Positions 23,563-34,639 of a stretch of 64,000 nt of DNA are shown here, in pieces. Each line of letters opens with the position of its first letter. Within the stretch, counting starts at the first letter, position 1. The notes beneath the pieces are model-generated. The model was not told the DNA's origin. It saw only the letters and a list, made by a program, of their open reading frames with translations, and ran no database searches. The position numbers and the translations under genes are program-made. This DNA is from Fragum whitleyi (lineage: Eukaryota; Mollusca; Bivalvia; Cardiida; Cardiidae): positions 31,332,693 through 31,396,692 of the forward strand of contig OX411549.1 of NCBI GenBank assembly GCA_948146395.1. Reading direction: 5' to 3'.

Positions 23563-26500
23563 CTGAAATATACATGTATAATCAATTTAATTATAGTTTT
23601 CCAAAAAATATTCAGCAATTGATTGTTTTAATTATTAAATAGATAACAATAAAATTGATTCTGAAAGAAAGGTATTTCCACTAAAAGGGATTTCATAATG
23701 TCACACGTGTTTGCAATTAAAAAAAATAAATCTATGTTTGACTTACTTAGACCATTGCATGAGGGTTTTCACGTAATTGAAAAAGTCTATACACGTTGAC
23801 TTACGTCTCAATCCACTGTCACGGTATTTGTGGTCTACAAAGTTAGACACGCTTTCGGTAGTCGGGCCCGGCGTTACTGTCGTAGTCGCGGCAGTTGATA
23901 CCCCGTTTAGTATGCCAATAACACTATCAATGGTACTATTGGTCGCGGTGTACACTGAACAGTAGCCGGCATTGAACCCTGTCTCACCTACAGGAACTTC
24001 AAAGAAGTAGGCCTCGTCAACGAAGGATGAAACGTGAGACTGGTACCGACCGAAAAACCACGTAGAGTTGACGTCTCTGGCTATAATCTCAGTACCATAC
24101 AAGCTCTGAAAATATGTAAAAATATATCGAGAGCTTAGTACAACGATGTCGTGAAATATTTTTTACATCTACATGGACCTTCAATTACAGGATAAATTGA
24201 ACAAAGTTCAAGGTCATTGTGACTCACGTGATTTATCTCCCTGCAATCGGTGAATGATGTGCATTATACTGTACTTTTGGATGAGCGTAGATGCAATGCA
24301 GGACGATACAGAAGATAATCGGATGTTTCGGTGCAAGATCGATTGCTATTTTAATGAGTAAACAACAAAACATATATTTCCACGAGTATCAGAGCAAATA
24401 GTGAAAATATAGCTTTTGTTAGTCACGATATGAACAATCAATCGATCTTACTAGAAAAACAAACGATTTTTCTTTTTCTGAAGTATACAAAGGGACATAA
24501 TGTGAACATTTTGGGACACATTTTTCCTAAGCCCGTCATTTTGCACGTGATTGCAGCGTTCGTGATGACGCCACTTTTTGGGCTCCGCTTCGATAACGTC
24601 ATATAGGGTGAAATGAAAGAAAGTAGGATAAGTTTTTGATGATTTCACTAGTTAGGTGGCGATTCTAACACATGCTAATGTACCCTTATTTCTCTATAAA
24701 CTACAGGAAAGCATCAATGAAACTCTTATGTTGAGAGAGACAATAAGAGACCACTATTAGGCGAAACAACAACATACAAACAGTAACTAAAGTATCATTG
24801 TAAGGTGCGTTACAGTTAGTAACATAATAAATTTAACTCTTATTCCGATTCAAACTATTATCAATCGCTCACCCAGCGCTCCATTTATTCATTGCAAACA
24901 CTCGCTCAAACCATTAAAAACGCTAAAATGATTATAACAATGAATAAGACCAACCACTATGTTCAAAATGAAAATCGTAAGAAAAAATCCACGATGCCAC
25001 TTATTTGACTTTTAAGTGTCTGATTGGTTCAAGAAGACATAGAAAGCTAATTAAAGAAATTAAACCTTTATTTTTGTAAAGAGAGGGGATGAATATCTAA
25101 ATTTCTTCCTCTTGAACAGAAAAACCGATAATAGATTTCGTTTCCTATAATTTCATTCAAACACACTCACCACACTCATTCAACTTCATTCCGGAATCAT
25201 TCCAATATCTATGAGCTTGTCAGTTTCACCATGTTCTTAACTGTATGACCATCCAATCATAATCATCATGTACAATGACATCAAAAACAACCACCTCCAG
25301 GGCTACAACAACTTAAATTCTTGTTTGATATTCACTCCTCTTCCAAACAAGAATTAAATGTATAAAATTATGTGACCAATGGCGCGAAGGAGACTAGATC
25401 TTGATTAATACTTTGGTATAACAGTGGTGTTATTACACTCAGGAAATAAGCTTGCAAATGTGATAAGAAAGTATAGCGACACTATTCGTTACGGCGAAAT
25501 TGAAGTCATAATGCATTCAAAGACGTTATTTTACAAATGGCGTTACATATTTCTGCGATTTTTAAGTTGGAATGCGGAGCAATTCCAACTTAGATTTAAC
25601 AAAACCGCAAAATGAACACAAGATAATTTCATTTCGGGTTTTTTGATAACACATATCACGTGAACAGGATGTGAATACACTTCGGCCTATTTTGTACATC
25701 TCAAATTGACATAGACATATAGTTAATTACACCAAAGAGAAATAATGTTGTACAATTACACAACTATCACTTATGTATATTGTTAAGACGCTAATTTATG
25801 TTTTTAATGATATTTATGAAAAGTAGCGTACGAATTTACTAGTATCACACGTTTGCATTACTATATTTGGAAATCATGTGATAAGTCAAGTCCAACATTG
25901 TCAGCTATTTACAATAGCACTAGCCAATCACGTGATCTACTTATTTGGTAATGTCGCGATCTGTTTTCTCTGAATTGTGACAATAGCACAAGCCAATCAC
26001 GTGATCTGCTTATTTGGTACTGTTGCAACCTATTTTTCGAAGAATAACTTTATAGCTTCTTTTCGAGGTCTGGTTTCTCTTTCTGAACGACCTTATTACA
26101 CACTTCAACAAAATGGTTCAAATGTTTTGTACCTTATTGTTCCGTAAACCATAATTAGAAACGCGCAACATCTACAGATCATTTATCTGTATTAAAAATC
26201 TGATACAGTCAGTCTCTTTTATTATTCTTTATGCACCGAAAAAAAATTGTGTACTCTCCTATGACACGAGTAGAACTCACGCATGTGTAAACAAAAGCCG
26301 TTTTCTGATTGGCAATACCACTCGACCTGATGGCCTACTACGATTTTATCTGCCCTTTTATGAATGAAATCTTAAAAAGGTCAAGTTTACAAACGAATGG
26401 AATGTTCCTATATATGTGAAGTAAAATTTACCCCAATTCCAGTCGACTTATGTTATCAACTGTCCCGGCAATTTACACCTCTCGTTTATATCTCAAACTT

Positions 26501-29500
26501 TGTTGTTGCAATCTTGAGTGATAAATATATTTTGTTTCGGTTACGGGTTTTATTGTTGTATCATATTCCCCAATTCCCATTCCATCTTTTTTCGTTTCGA
26601 ACAAGAACGGGGAAAACAGGGAATATAGCCATCTCGGCACGATTTACTGTAAGTTCATGTTGTTGTTATTTAATACTCGAACAAATAAAAAAATAAATAA
26701 TCATCCCAGCACAAAAGATCTAATTTCCATTCATAACATCGAATGGAGACCGAAACGTCGAAATTATAGCATACCTAACCTTTGGCTGCGATTTTTTAAG
26801 TCCAAACCGGCTATTTTTCTTGTCCACTAGTTTATCACTGATAACAAAATATATTTCTTCAAAGTACTTGACATAGTAACTACAACTGTATAGTAGCGCT
26901 TCTAGAATTTCCCCAATCCAATCATTCATCAGTTTGTTTTACCGGAAGTACTTAAATTATTACAAATAACATTATTAATGTATATCGTCCATATTTTACC
27001 CCATTGTACTTGATGAATATAAAAAGACATATTCTTCTGTTCTGTTCTATTCTGTTCTAAAAAACGGAAAACCATTTCCAAATGGTGCGATAATTTCTCT
27101 TGTTTGTGGACGCAGCAAGCATATATAGAGGTAGGCAAACATTTATCTTCTTTTTCTGCTTTTGTACATTTTCTTTAAAATTGCTCAGACATTAATTAAG
27201 GCAAAACATACTAATGAGAAATAGAACATGAATGAATGAATTATTATTTAAAGTAGACAGTTTATCATTTCAATCTACGGTGGTTTTGTAAGCCTTTGAT
27301 CTACGTTCTAAGAATAAATCGACGATATAACAAACGCGTTAGATTGTCTAATTACGACTCGGCCTAATCCCAGCGAAGGCAAAATTAAATGATTAGAATG
27401 CATGCATGCTTGTGCACAATATCTTGATTATATCGCGCATAGATTTTCCTAAAAAAATGAAAGGAGTTAAAATAACGTCGTTTCAATTGTTCTGACTGAC
27501 GTCGTTAAATACACGTCCTTTTAAACACTAAAATTCAGATAAAAGATATCACTCTTCATAATCAATGCCAAATTAATTAAACGCGTGTTTCTTTAATAAA
27601 AAAATGGCATAACGCACCCTAAAATGAAAATAGCGTCTTTCAAGCCAACCAATTTTCTACAAAATCTTTAGTGTTTTCCTATTAGATTATAAATGAAAAA
27701 TGGCTCTCCTACATAATTTTACTATGCTATGTCGTTGGCCCAAAGAAATGCCCTATTTTTATCGAGATCATACATGTCAAGGCCATAAGTAAGCTTTAAC
27801 TGTTAACAGTTTCCACTCTAACTGAACAACAAATTGACCCAAATCATAAAACTTGACACAAATGTTGTCAATGACCAAAGAAAGTGCCCAATTTTGGAGT
27901 CACGGAGGTCGAAGTCATAATTTAACTTCGTTCAATTTTTTTTTATGAGATTCCCACTCATGAAGTAAAAGACGTCTCTGCGAAAATAGCTCTTCATCAG
28001 GGACGAACGCTTAATAAGGTCCACTCTGCGACAATTATAGTTAAAATGTAATTCATAACTCAAATTGAGCAGAAGTCATTGAAAAATAGCATTGTAACTG
28101 TTTTGAGTGTATAAGTTTCCGCCTGTGCGTCCTTTAGTCGGCTGTATGGTCCGTATCATTTTCTTCCTTTTTATCATTTTTCTTTCATCAGATTCAGGCC
28201 TGTATAGCAATTCATGGGTTTGAGCATATCTCGTTGGTGAAATACATTGATTACATATGCCCATAAAAAGACGCGACCTATTATGTCATCACCTGTGAAG
28301 GGCGGGAGGCGTCAGCTTTGTTAGTGGCTTGGGGTCACCGTCTCTTGAACGCATTCCAACTTATCAGTACTTTCAGTACTTTGATTTTTTACAGGGATTA
28401 GTGTATTTCACTGCGTTTATTTAAGTATAAAGTGCAATTGCATTCGCACATAGCAAACAGTGCCCGTATGGCGTTATGTTTAAGACACGTGCTAGGGCAA
28501 TTGCACTTTACAATCCAATAAATGCAGTGAAATAAAACCCTCGATTCTTAAGAACTGCAATGTTTTAGAACTAAGAAACATTTAAAATACCCGGTTAAAT
28601 AATCAAAATTCAAGTCTTCTTTATGCGCTTATGATCAATACACAAAGTAGTAATGACTGCCTCGGTGGCCTAGTGCACTCGATCCGTGACCTGGAAGTCC
28701 GTGGTTTGAGCCCCACTGTCGCCGGGGTGTGTTTATGGGCAAAACACTTAATAGCCAGCCCCAGTTTTCCCAGCTGTAAAATTGGGTAGCAGTGGGTTTA
28801 AATCACTGTCTCTCTCTCGGGGACGTGAAAACACCAGGATTGAGTGTTCGAGAGCGATTTTATAGGCTTTCGTCGCAATCGAACTAAAATAAATTAGTAT
28901 AAATTAATACGCAGAGTATTCTATTATTAGATTTGCATACTAAACATTTATTATCATCGTTCTATCAAGGTTTTTGGCGTAAACGGTTTTACAAATATGA
29001 CACAAATAGACGACAATTATGATTTTTCTAGAAGTATTTTTGATCACATAATTATGTACAAATGTGTGCCTGCATTTTCAAAAGATATCGTCATGACCGA
29101 GCGGGGTTGAGGGGGTTACTTGATAGTCTTTGTCGACTCGCTGGACATGTGGGCTCAGAATCAGAACTGCAAGCTTGTAATAAAAATCTTTTGAAATATT
29201 TTAATTCTTAAATGTTCATATAGCAGAGAAAGGTCATGAAAAAGAAACGAGTTTTTTTTAGTGCCTACAATTCTGGACTTTAAGATCGACGATCGCGGAT
29301 TTCCCAAATTACCTATTGTATTTTGTAAAGAAATTAAGTACAATGGATTTCTCCACGTGATCCGATTTAAACCAATCAAAATTCTCATTTTTTTGGATTG
29401 CAAATTATGAACAGATAAATCCTTGTTTCCTTTCTTTACCTCAAAAAGTAAAGACAATCAATAAATATATCACAATCGTCTATATTAAATAAATATAAAT

Positions 29501-32500
29501 ATAGAATAAAAATGTAAATGAAAATAATTATCATATCGATTTTTTTTAATAAATCATCAAAAGCATATTATAACTCGACATATCCACGTTTGTATAAATA
29601 GATGAATGTGGAATAAATTCGTTTTTTTTCCATGACATCTCATTTTTATATTCTCTATAAATAAAACCTACCGTAGCGTTGTAGACTGGAACCAAGAAGT
29701 TGATATAAGTGTGCGCCTCAAACCGTCCGAGGGGTACACCAATAGTCGGACGACACTCGGCCCTCCACGTTTCCCACCCGTTCAAAGTTGAAACTAAACT
29801 AGTCAGGGTAAACGAAGAGTTAGCGACCATAGGTTCTGAAATGTAAAAGTTCAATTTCTATTTCACTTCTTGGTAGATGTGCCATGGATCCGTTGCAAAA
29901 GATGAAAGGCAAATAAAATGAAAATAGAAAAAAAAATATGAAAAAAAGGCTTTTAAATCTGAGACTTTCGACATTCTCTCCCCCCCTCTCTCTCTCAGAA
30001 GATTTTGTTTACATTTTTGGAGATTTATTCGTTCGTATATTTATCAACAACAGCAGAATTGCTATCTAACTTGAAGTTAACGAATACATGAATATGTTAT
30101 GTACTTAATTTGTTAAACACTTTGCTGTTTTACAAAATTTTGGACCTGTCCAAATTCAAAGGTTTTGCAGACGAAAATTTAAAGTGGATTTTATTTGAAA
30201 AATAACCCTTCTGTAGGGTAGAAAATAGTGTGAAAAAAGACGAAATTGCTTCTGACAAGCAATTTCTTCGTTTTTCATAATGTTTTCTCAATCATAAATT
30301 CACAGGCACGTAAAATGTAGGAATTAAACAGCAAAGGGTTAATATTTTAGACAAAATTTCATGTTAGAGATCAGTTGGCATGACAAGTTACAGGTACTAT
30401 GGGCCAACTTATTTCTGACCCTGGGCGGGTACTATTTCCCGCAGTATCAGATTATCTCTCACAAAGCGGGATACCAGCTATAGACTGGTCCACATATCGA
30501 CTATCAGAATAGCCTAGAATAGGCTATTCTGATATTCGACAGTGAGACCAGTCTACACCCGACCCGAAAGCGGGCGAGAAATAAGTTGGCCCATTAACAC
30601 GACAGATACAAACCAGCTAGTTCGTCCGTGAGATCTGGGGCCGTCGCCGACAGCTGTAAAGCCTCTGTGTAATTAGTAAACAACCAACAGTCTCCTTTAG
30701 GAGAGTCGTCCCCAAGAAACTCGGCGTAGTGGAACTGGAAATTGTTTGTCAACGTGTTGACGTAGGTATAGTCCGATCGCAGTATAAGCCACTTTGACTT
30801 TGGGTCGTACGTGACTGGGTATGGGTCGATGGCGATATAATACTGAAAATAAAAGAGAAGCAAAGAATAAATCGTTTAAAGAATCAAAAATACAAGGAAA
30901 TGTGATTCATTTAGAATCGTGACACGTCACGTGAAAAAGGAAAATATGAGAACGATGGATTACATTATATACAATTTCATCACCTCAATGTCATCAATGT
31001 TATCTAGCGGTTATTTTATCAACTGGTTGTTCCATTATATTTTGTAATCGAAATTGTTTGAGACAATCGGGGCCCGAGGTTATAATTTTTTTTAATCTCA
31101 ATTCAAAATTTTCTAAAATTCAGTGTGAGATTAACGCCGCAATTCTGTTTTAATATTGATTTTATTGTATTTACATAAAAGATAATATTAGTAAGTTATT
31201 AAAAATAACAACTTATTAATATTATCTTTTATTTTCATACAATTATTTAAATCTAAAATTTGAGAAAATTCTCATTTGAGCACGAGGAAAGTTTTACAGT
31301 CTCGTGCCCTGATCTTAGTCTAGTTTAGAATAGAAAAGTTATGACGCTCGCCATGACGGCGTAATTGGACATAATCGGACATAAGGTGATAGAGTTATGC
31401 TCAGGACAAATTCATTTAGTTAAGAACAAAAGCTATATTTTAACGATTAGCGAAACTATGAGAGAAAATGTAGCCTTTGTTGTTCGCGAAAAGAAAGATT
31501 TATCGATCCTACTGTACATTAAAACAAAACATTCTATTTCTTAAATAAAATCCTCGGTAACTTAGTGCCAGTCTTCATGTACACATGTATTAAAGCACGA
31601 AGAATGGCGTAATTATTTATGTCTGGTCTCCAAGTATACTGCAATGAAGAAAGAAAAAAAAATATTTATTTATATATATAAAAAAAAAAAAAAAAAAAAA
31701 AAATGAAAAAAATTGACAACTTTGGGACAGAATTTCTAAAAGCGCGCCATTTTGCACGTAATCAATAGGTTACGTCAAGACGCCATTTGTTTATTGGGCA
31801 ACGCTGAGACATTACCAAATATTCCAGCCCTCGCGATATAACTAAACGATTGTTTAAAGCGGCGTTAAACCCCATACGAACAAACAAATAGTAAATTGAA
31901 ATAGAAAAGTACCCTACCATATAAGCTTGAAGATCCTTACCGTAAAACTCAGATATTTGACATTAAATCTCATGAATATCCATGAATGTCCAGCATAGGC
32001 AGTCTCACCATTAAAGGTGAGGTCACATTTAGCGTTGGCCAGGCGTATACCCCATTCTTGCGCTGTTATAGTCATAGGCTCTGTGAAGTTAGAGCCCGCC
32101 AGGAATTCGCAAACACCTGCAATAAAACCATTACGACATGCAGAGACTTGGAATATTCTGTATTCGCTATCACATAGTTAAACCGTAATAAGGCGATAAC
32201 TAAAAACTTAATCACACAGTGTTCATACGCGAAGCGGATTCGTGCACCTCCATGAAAATAAAAATGCTCTTTTCATATCTTATAATTTAATATCATGAAG
32301 CAAACACGGAAGAATTTATTCATAATGAGACTCATTTCTTGTGGGACTACTTTGCGAGCTGCAAGCTTAAAAATAGCTGCGTACTCAAAATTGTTTTCAT
32401 TAAGGAGTAAAATCAATTTTTCACCCAATCAAAATGCAAGAAAATTTATGGAAACAAACAAAGATAAATTATAAGTTGATGAAATTTAAAAAAAAACAAA

Positions 32501-34639
32501 CTTGTCATTTTGGGGAATCTTTGAGGGAAGAAAATATCATGGACAATGAAGAAATTGCCATCTTGTCGAGCCAAGGGTTACGAACGTTTTACTTATCTTA
32601 CATATATTCGAGAAGAAGCTATCGATTCGATACCCCTTGACTCGTGAAGATGAGAAATTGCCTGTTGTAAGCATTCTCTATTTTTTCATCAATCTGCGCG
32701 TCCTTAACGTTTTCATACACTGTGTTTTGATTTTTCACTTCATATCTCCATGAAAAAAATCTCTTCGTTTCTTTAGACGATATAATTTTAAACCGGGTCA
32801 GTGTATCCGATGTTTATGCAGCGAAAATAAAGCATTATGCAATGTGCAAAGACGAGAGGTCGAGCGTAGGTTTCACCATCAAGAGGTGCTAAGTTCAGTA
32901 TCACCAAAATTGTTATAAATCATGGTTCTACATATCTATAGCAATCACATTAAGTGGGAGTACTGGTGAATTTAACATGAACCAGACTGGGAAAGGAGCA
33001 GGTCAACACATTAAACGACGGTAATATTCTAGATTATTACCTGATTCCCAATACAAATTCATATTAACCATTATGAACTGTTTCATTATGTATTGCGCAA
33101 TTCGTCACGTGACCGAGAAACAGTATGAACTGTTTCATCAATGCGCAGTAAGCACCGAACTGTTGTCCGCTTACAAAATGACGTCATCATGTTGTACGTT
33201 TGATTAACGTGCGGAGTGACGCGCTCTTACGAATTTAATCCTAAATCGACTATTCTTCTCTGTATGTTTCTTTTTGTAACATAATTTGAATCAGAATAAT
33301 TTTTGCTCAGTATTTTTCAGGTAATAAAACAGTTATTTCGTGTCGATTGGTGTAACAGTGAAACAGTGTGGTAGAGCGTCGGCCTTTTGACTGAAAGGTC
33401 CTGAGTTCGATTCCCGGGAGCGACTGTCGATCTTGGCTCTTTCATTGGCCCAGACATTCGGCGCGAGTACTGGTGAATTTTCCAGGAAGCAGAATCTAGA
33501 GGGATTAATCTAAGTTGAAAGAACTTGCTTCCCAATCTATGTAAAATAAATAGGTTTAAATAAAACCAAAACAGTGGAATAGTATTGCCGTAGATGCCGA
33601 GGTTGACATTATGAACTGTAGCCCTCTGCCTTCGGTAACGGACAACAGTTCAGAACGTCATACCCCCACCTCGGGACAATAGTTCCACTGTTTAACAATA
33701 GAACAAGAAATAACAATGAAGTATCAGAAAAAAAATTTTTAGTTGATGCAATTTCTTCATTGTCCACAGTGTATGCTGATTTTTTTTCATTGACGTCAGG
33801 TATGTTGAAAAAGGTTGCAAGATCGTTTATCCCAACTCCACCTTAGATAAACAACAATCGATTATTCTCCTCGGAGAATGAACCAGTACCTGAACCGAAT
33901 ACGTGGACCAATTAAAGAACCACGATAAATCGCCGCTTTCGGTATTTGAACTCGGGACCTCTTCATTGCGACGTATGTACTCTACCCCAATTACCAATTT
34001 TATTATGCGCAAATGATGAATATGTCACGAGTAATTTCCGAATATACATATACACATTAAATATACATGTATTCCCCAATCCAGTTCTATGACATTAAGT
34101 ACAGATAACACTAAAATACCTCTACATTTCAAGTATTGAAAAAAAGAAGATTAAGTTCGCGTCTTTCTACACTTTTAAACTATATTGATATTAATTATCG
34201 TGATCCTTTCAAAGATTTGAAATAATGGCATGGATTTATGTTACGTTGTACAGTTTCTGAGCTCATACGCAGACAATAGAATAAAGTTTTCTTACAAGTT
34301 TCGGTTAAAAGTGAAACAAGGCGATTGCCTTAACCGTATGTGGCATTTCATTCACTCTTCATTAGAAGGAAAATTCAAGCGGTGTTCGAGGAAAGCAGAT
34401 TTTTGAAATATGACGTCGACGTCTTTAATTTAAAAACGCATTAAAGGATTTCATGGCAAAAACACGTTCTTTTTAAATAATGTTACAGTTTACAAAATGC
34501 ATTACTTGATAAACTTGTTTTTATTAGTGTAAATAAACTCATCTTGAAGAGTATATTAATTAACAAACAATTTAACCTACATACCTGAATCATTTATAAA
34601 AAACACAATAAAAATCTTTATTAAAGCGTTTGTCGCCAT
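23333..34639 (-). CDS. Gene B: tandem paralogue of gene A, secreted two-module PAN/Apple-like protein, six exons, 384 aa
   Basis: Exons in order are 34639-34585, 32116-31941, 30842-30614, 29835-29672, 24105-23805 and 23562-23333. Together they give 1155 nt including the stop, with the same phases (1,0,1,0,1) as gene A. Layout: signal peptide (1-18), module 1 (about 40-150, Cys49/Cys129), module 2 (about 170-278, Cys181/Cys257), a Thr/Pro-rich stalk (279-292) and a six-Cys PAN/Apple-like domain (Cys 323, 339, 343, 349, 361, 373). It has one extra N-terminal Cys21 and about seven N-glycosylation sequons. The product should be secreted or act at the cell surface; its partner is unknown. The donor after exon 3 (G|GTTTGT) is weak but is the only nearby one that keeps frame and phase. 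The modules have diverged strongly from gene A while the tail stays closer. Confidence 0.84.
23805..24105 (-). CDS. Gene B exon 5 (module 2, second half, and stalk)
   Basis: The acceptor ATTTTCAG and donor GTAAGT bound the YGTEIIARD...TWFFGR stretch, the NAGYCSVYTATNST motif with Cys257, and a Thr/Pro-rich linker. It is the closest of the module exons to gene A. Confidence 0.88.
24310..24722 (+). mobile_element. Hairpin MITE family 2, diverged copy in gene B intron 4
   Basis: The hairpin around AGCTTTTGTT and the body motifs CCCGTCATTTTGCACGTG and AACGTCATATAGG align with the 690 and 39820 copies. It lies upstream of exon 5 of gene B. Confidence 0.68.
24845..25245. repeat. Dispersed GCTCCATTCATTC family, copy in gene B intron 4
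   Basis: CACCCAGCGCTCCATTTATT begins it. ACTCATTCAACTTCATTCC and GTCAGTTTCACCATGTTCTT end it. Confidence 0.55.
25911..26026 (+). repeat. Two-copy direct repeat with CACGTG
   Basis: CAATAGCACNAGCCAATCAC followed by GTGATCTNCTTATTTGGTA occurs at 25911 and 25981, 70 bp apart. Confidence 0.8.
26263..26950 (+). repeat. Long repeat, inverted partner at 42400-44290
   Basis: The segment 26396-26950 matches 42400-42970 in reverse, and 26263-26405 matches 44150-44290 in reverse. The stretch is AT-rich with no recognised protein. Confidence 0.7.
27680..27960. repeat. Two-unit degenerate repeat
   Basis: GGCCCAAAGAAATGCCCTAT and GACCAAAGAAAGTGCCCAAT begin units of about 150 bp that end near GCCATAAGTAAGCTTTAACT / GTCATAATTTAACTTCG. 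Confidence 0.5.
28393..28545. repeat. Hairpin MITE-like palindrome
   Basis: TATTTCACTGCGTTTATT...AAAGTGCAATTGC is mirrored by GCAATTGCACTTTA...AATGCAGTGAAATA. Confidence 0.65.
28655..28895 (+). mobile_element. tRNA-derived SINE
   Basis: Box A-like GGTGGCCTAGTGCACTCG and box B-like GTGGTTTGAGCCCC are spaced as in tRNA genes. GTTTATGGGCAAAACACTT follows, a common SINE body. It lacks a tRNA acceptor fold, so it is not a tRNA gene. Confidence 0.7.
29672..29835 (-). CDS. Gene B exon 4 (module 2, first half)
   Basis: The acceptor ACATTTCAG and donor GTAGGT bound 55 codons with Cys181 and the HTYINFLVPVYNAT segment. It matches IFVNFTLPVYDGS in gene A exon 4. Sequons lie at N159 and N206. Confidence 0.85.
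30118..30342 (+). mobile_element. TIR MITE family 5 in gene B intron 3
   Basis: It starts CACTTTGCTGTTTTAC and ends AATTAAACAGCAAAGGG. It is the same family and orientation as 4945-5163 but sits in a non-equivalent intron. Confidence 0.74.
30400..30593. mobile_element. Hairpin MITE beside gene B exon 3
   Basis: TGGGCCAACTTATTTCTGAC is mirrored by AAATAAGTTGGCCCA. The centre is a palindrome around CAGAATAGCCTAGAATAGGC. The right end lies about 20 bp from the exon 3 donor. Confidence 0.75.
30614..30842 (-). CDS. Gene B exon 3 (module 1, second half)
   Basis: The exon has a TTATTTTCAG acceptor. It encodes ...AEFLGDDSPKGDCWLF with Cys129. The donor GTTTGT is suboptimal, but it gives phase 1 and fits exon 4. 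A hairpin MITE ends about 20 bp past the donor. Confidence 0.8.
31062..31320. repeat. Hairpin MITE-like palindrome in gene B intron 3
   Basis: Outer ends ATCGGGGCCCGAGG and CTCGTGCCCTGAT are imperfectly inverted. An inner stem AAAAGATAATATTAGTAAG and its complement lies at 31178-31232. Confidence 0.55.
31420..31800 (+). mobile_element. Hairpin MITE family 2, degraded copy in gene B intron 2
   Basis: It has the AACAAAAGCTATATTTT arm and the GCGCGCCATTTTGCACGT body motif. It is interrupted by TA-rich and poly-A runs near 31665-31703. Confidence 0.5.
31941..32116 (-). CDS. Gene B exon 2 (module 1, first half)
   Basis: The exon has a TTATTGCAG acceptor and a GTAAGG donor. It encodes W40, C49-DLTF and the WIFMRFNVKYLSFT segment, directly matching gene A exon 2. 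Phase 1 to 0. Cys21 has no partner in gene A. Confidence 0.85.
33355..33560 (+). mobile_element. tRNA-derived SINE, second family
   Basis: Box A-like GTGGTAGAGCGTCGG and box B GAGTTCGATTCCC lie in a tRNA-like head. The tail carries CATTGGCCCAGACATTCGGC. It is related to the element at 33815-34010. Confidence 0.7.
33815..34010 (-). mobile_element. tRNA-derived SINE, second family, opposite strand
   Basis: On the minus strand GGGGTAGAGTAC and GAGTTCAAATACC head a tail resembling that of 33355-33560 (ATTGGTCCACGTATTCGG). It lies in gene B intron 1. Confidence 0.65.
34585..34639 (-). CDS. Gene B exon 1 (signal peptide)
   Basis: The exon encodes MATNALIKIFIVFFINDS plus one base, then a GTATGT donor. 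The hydrophobic run IKIFIVFFI is a good signal-peptide core. Length and phase match gene A exon 1. Confidence 0.75.

Noticed and set aside
33355..33430. Possible tRNA gene on the plus strand
   Set aside because: Same reasoning: promoter boxes in a SINE head, with a related SINE tail nearby at 33815-34010.
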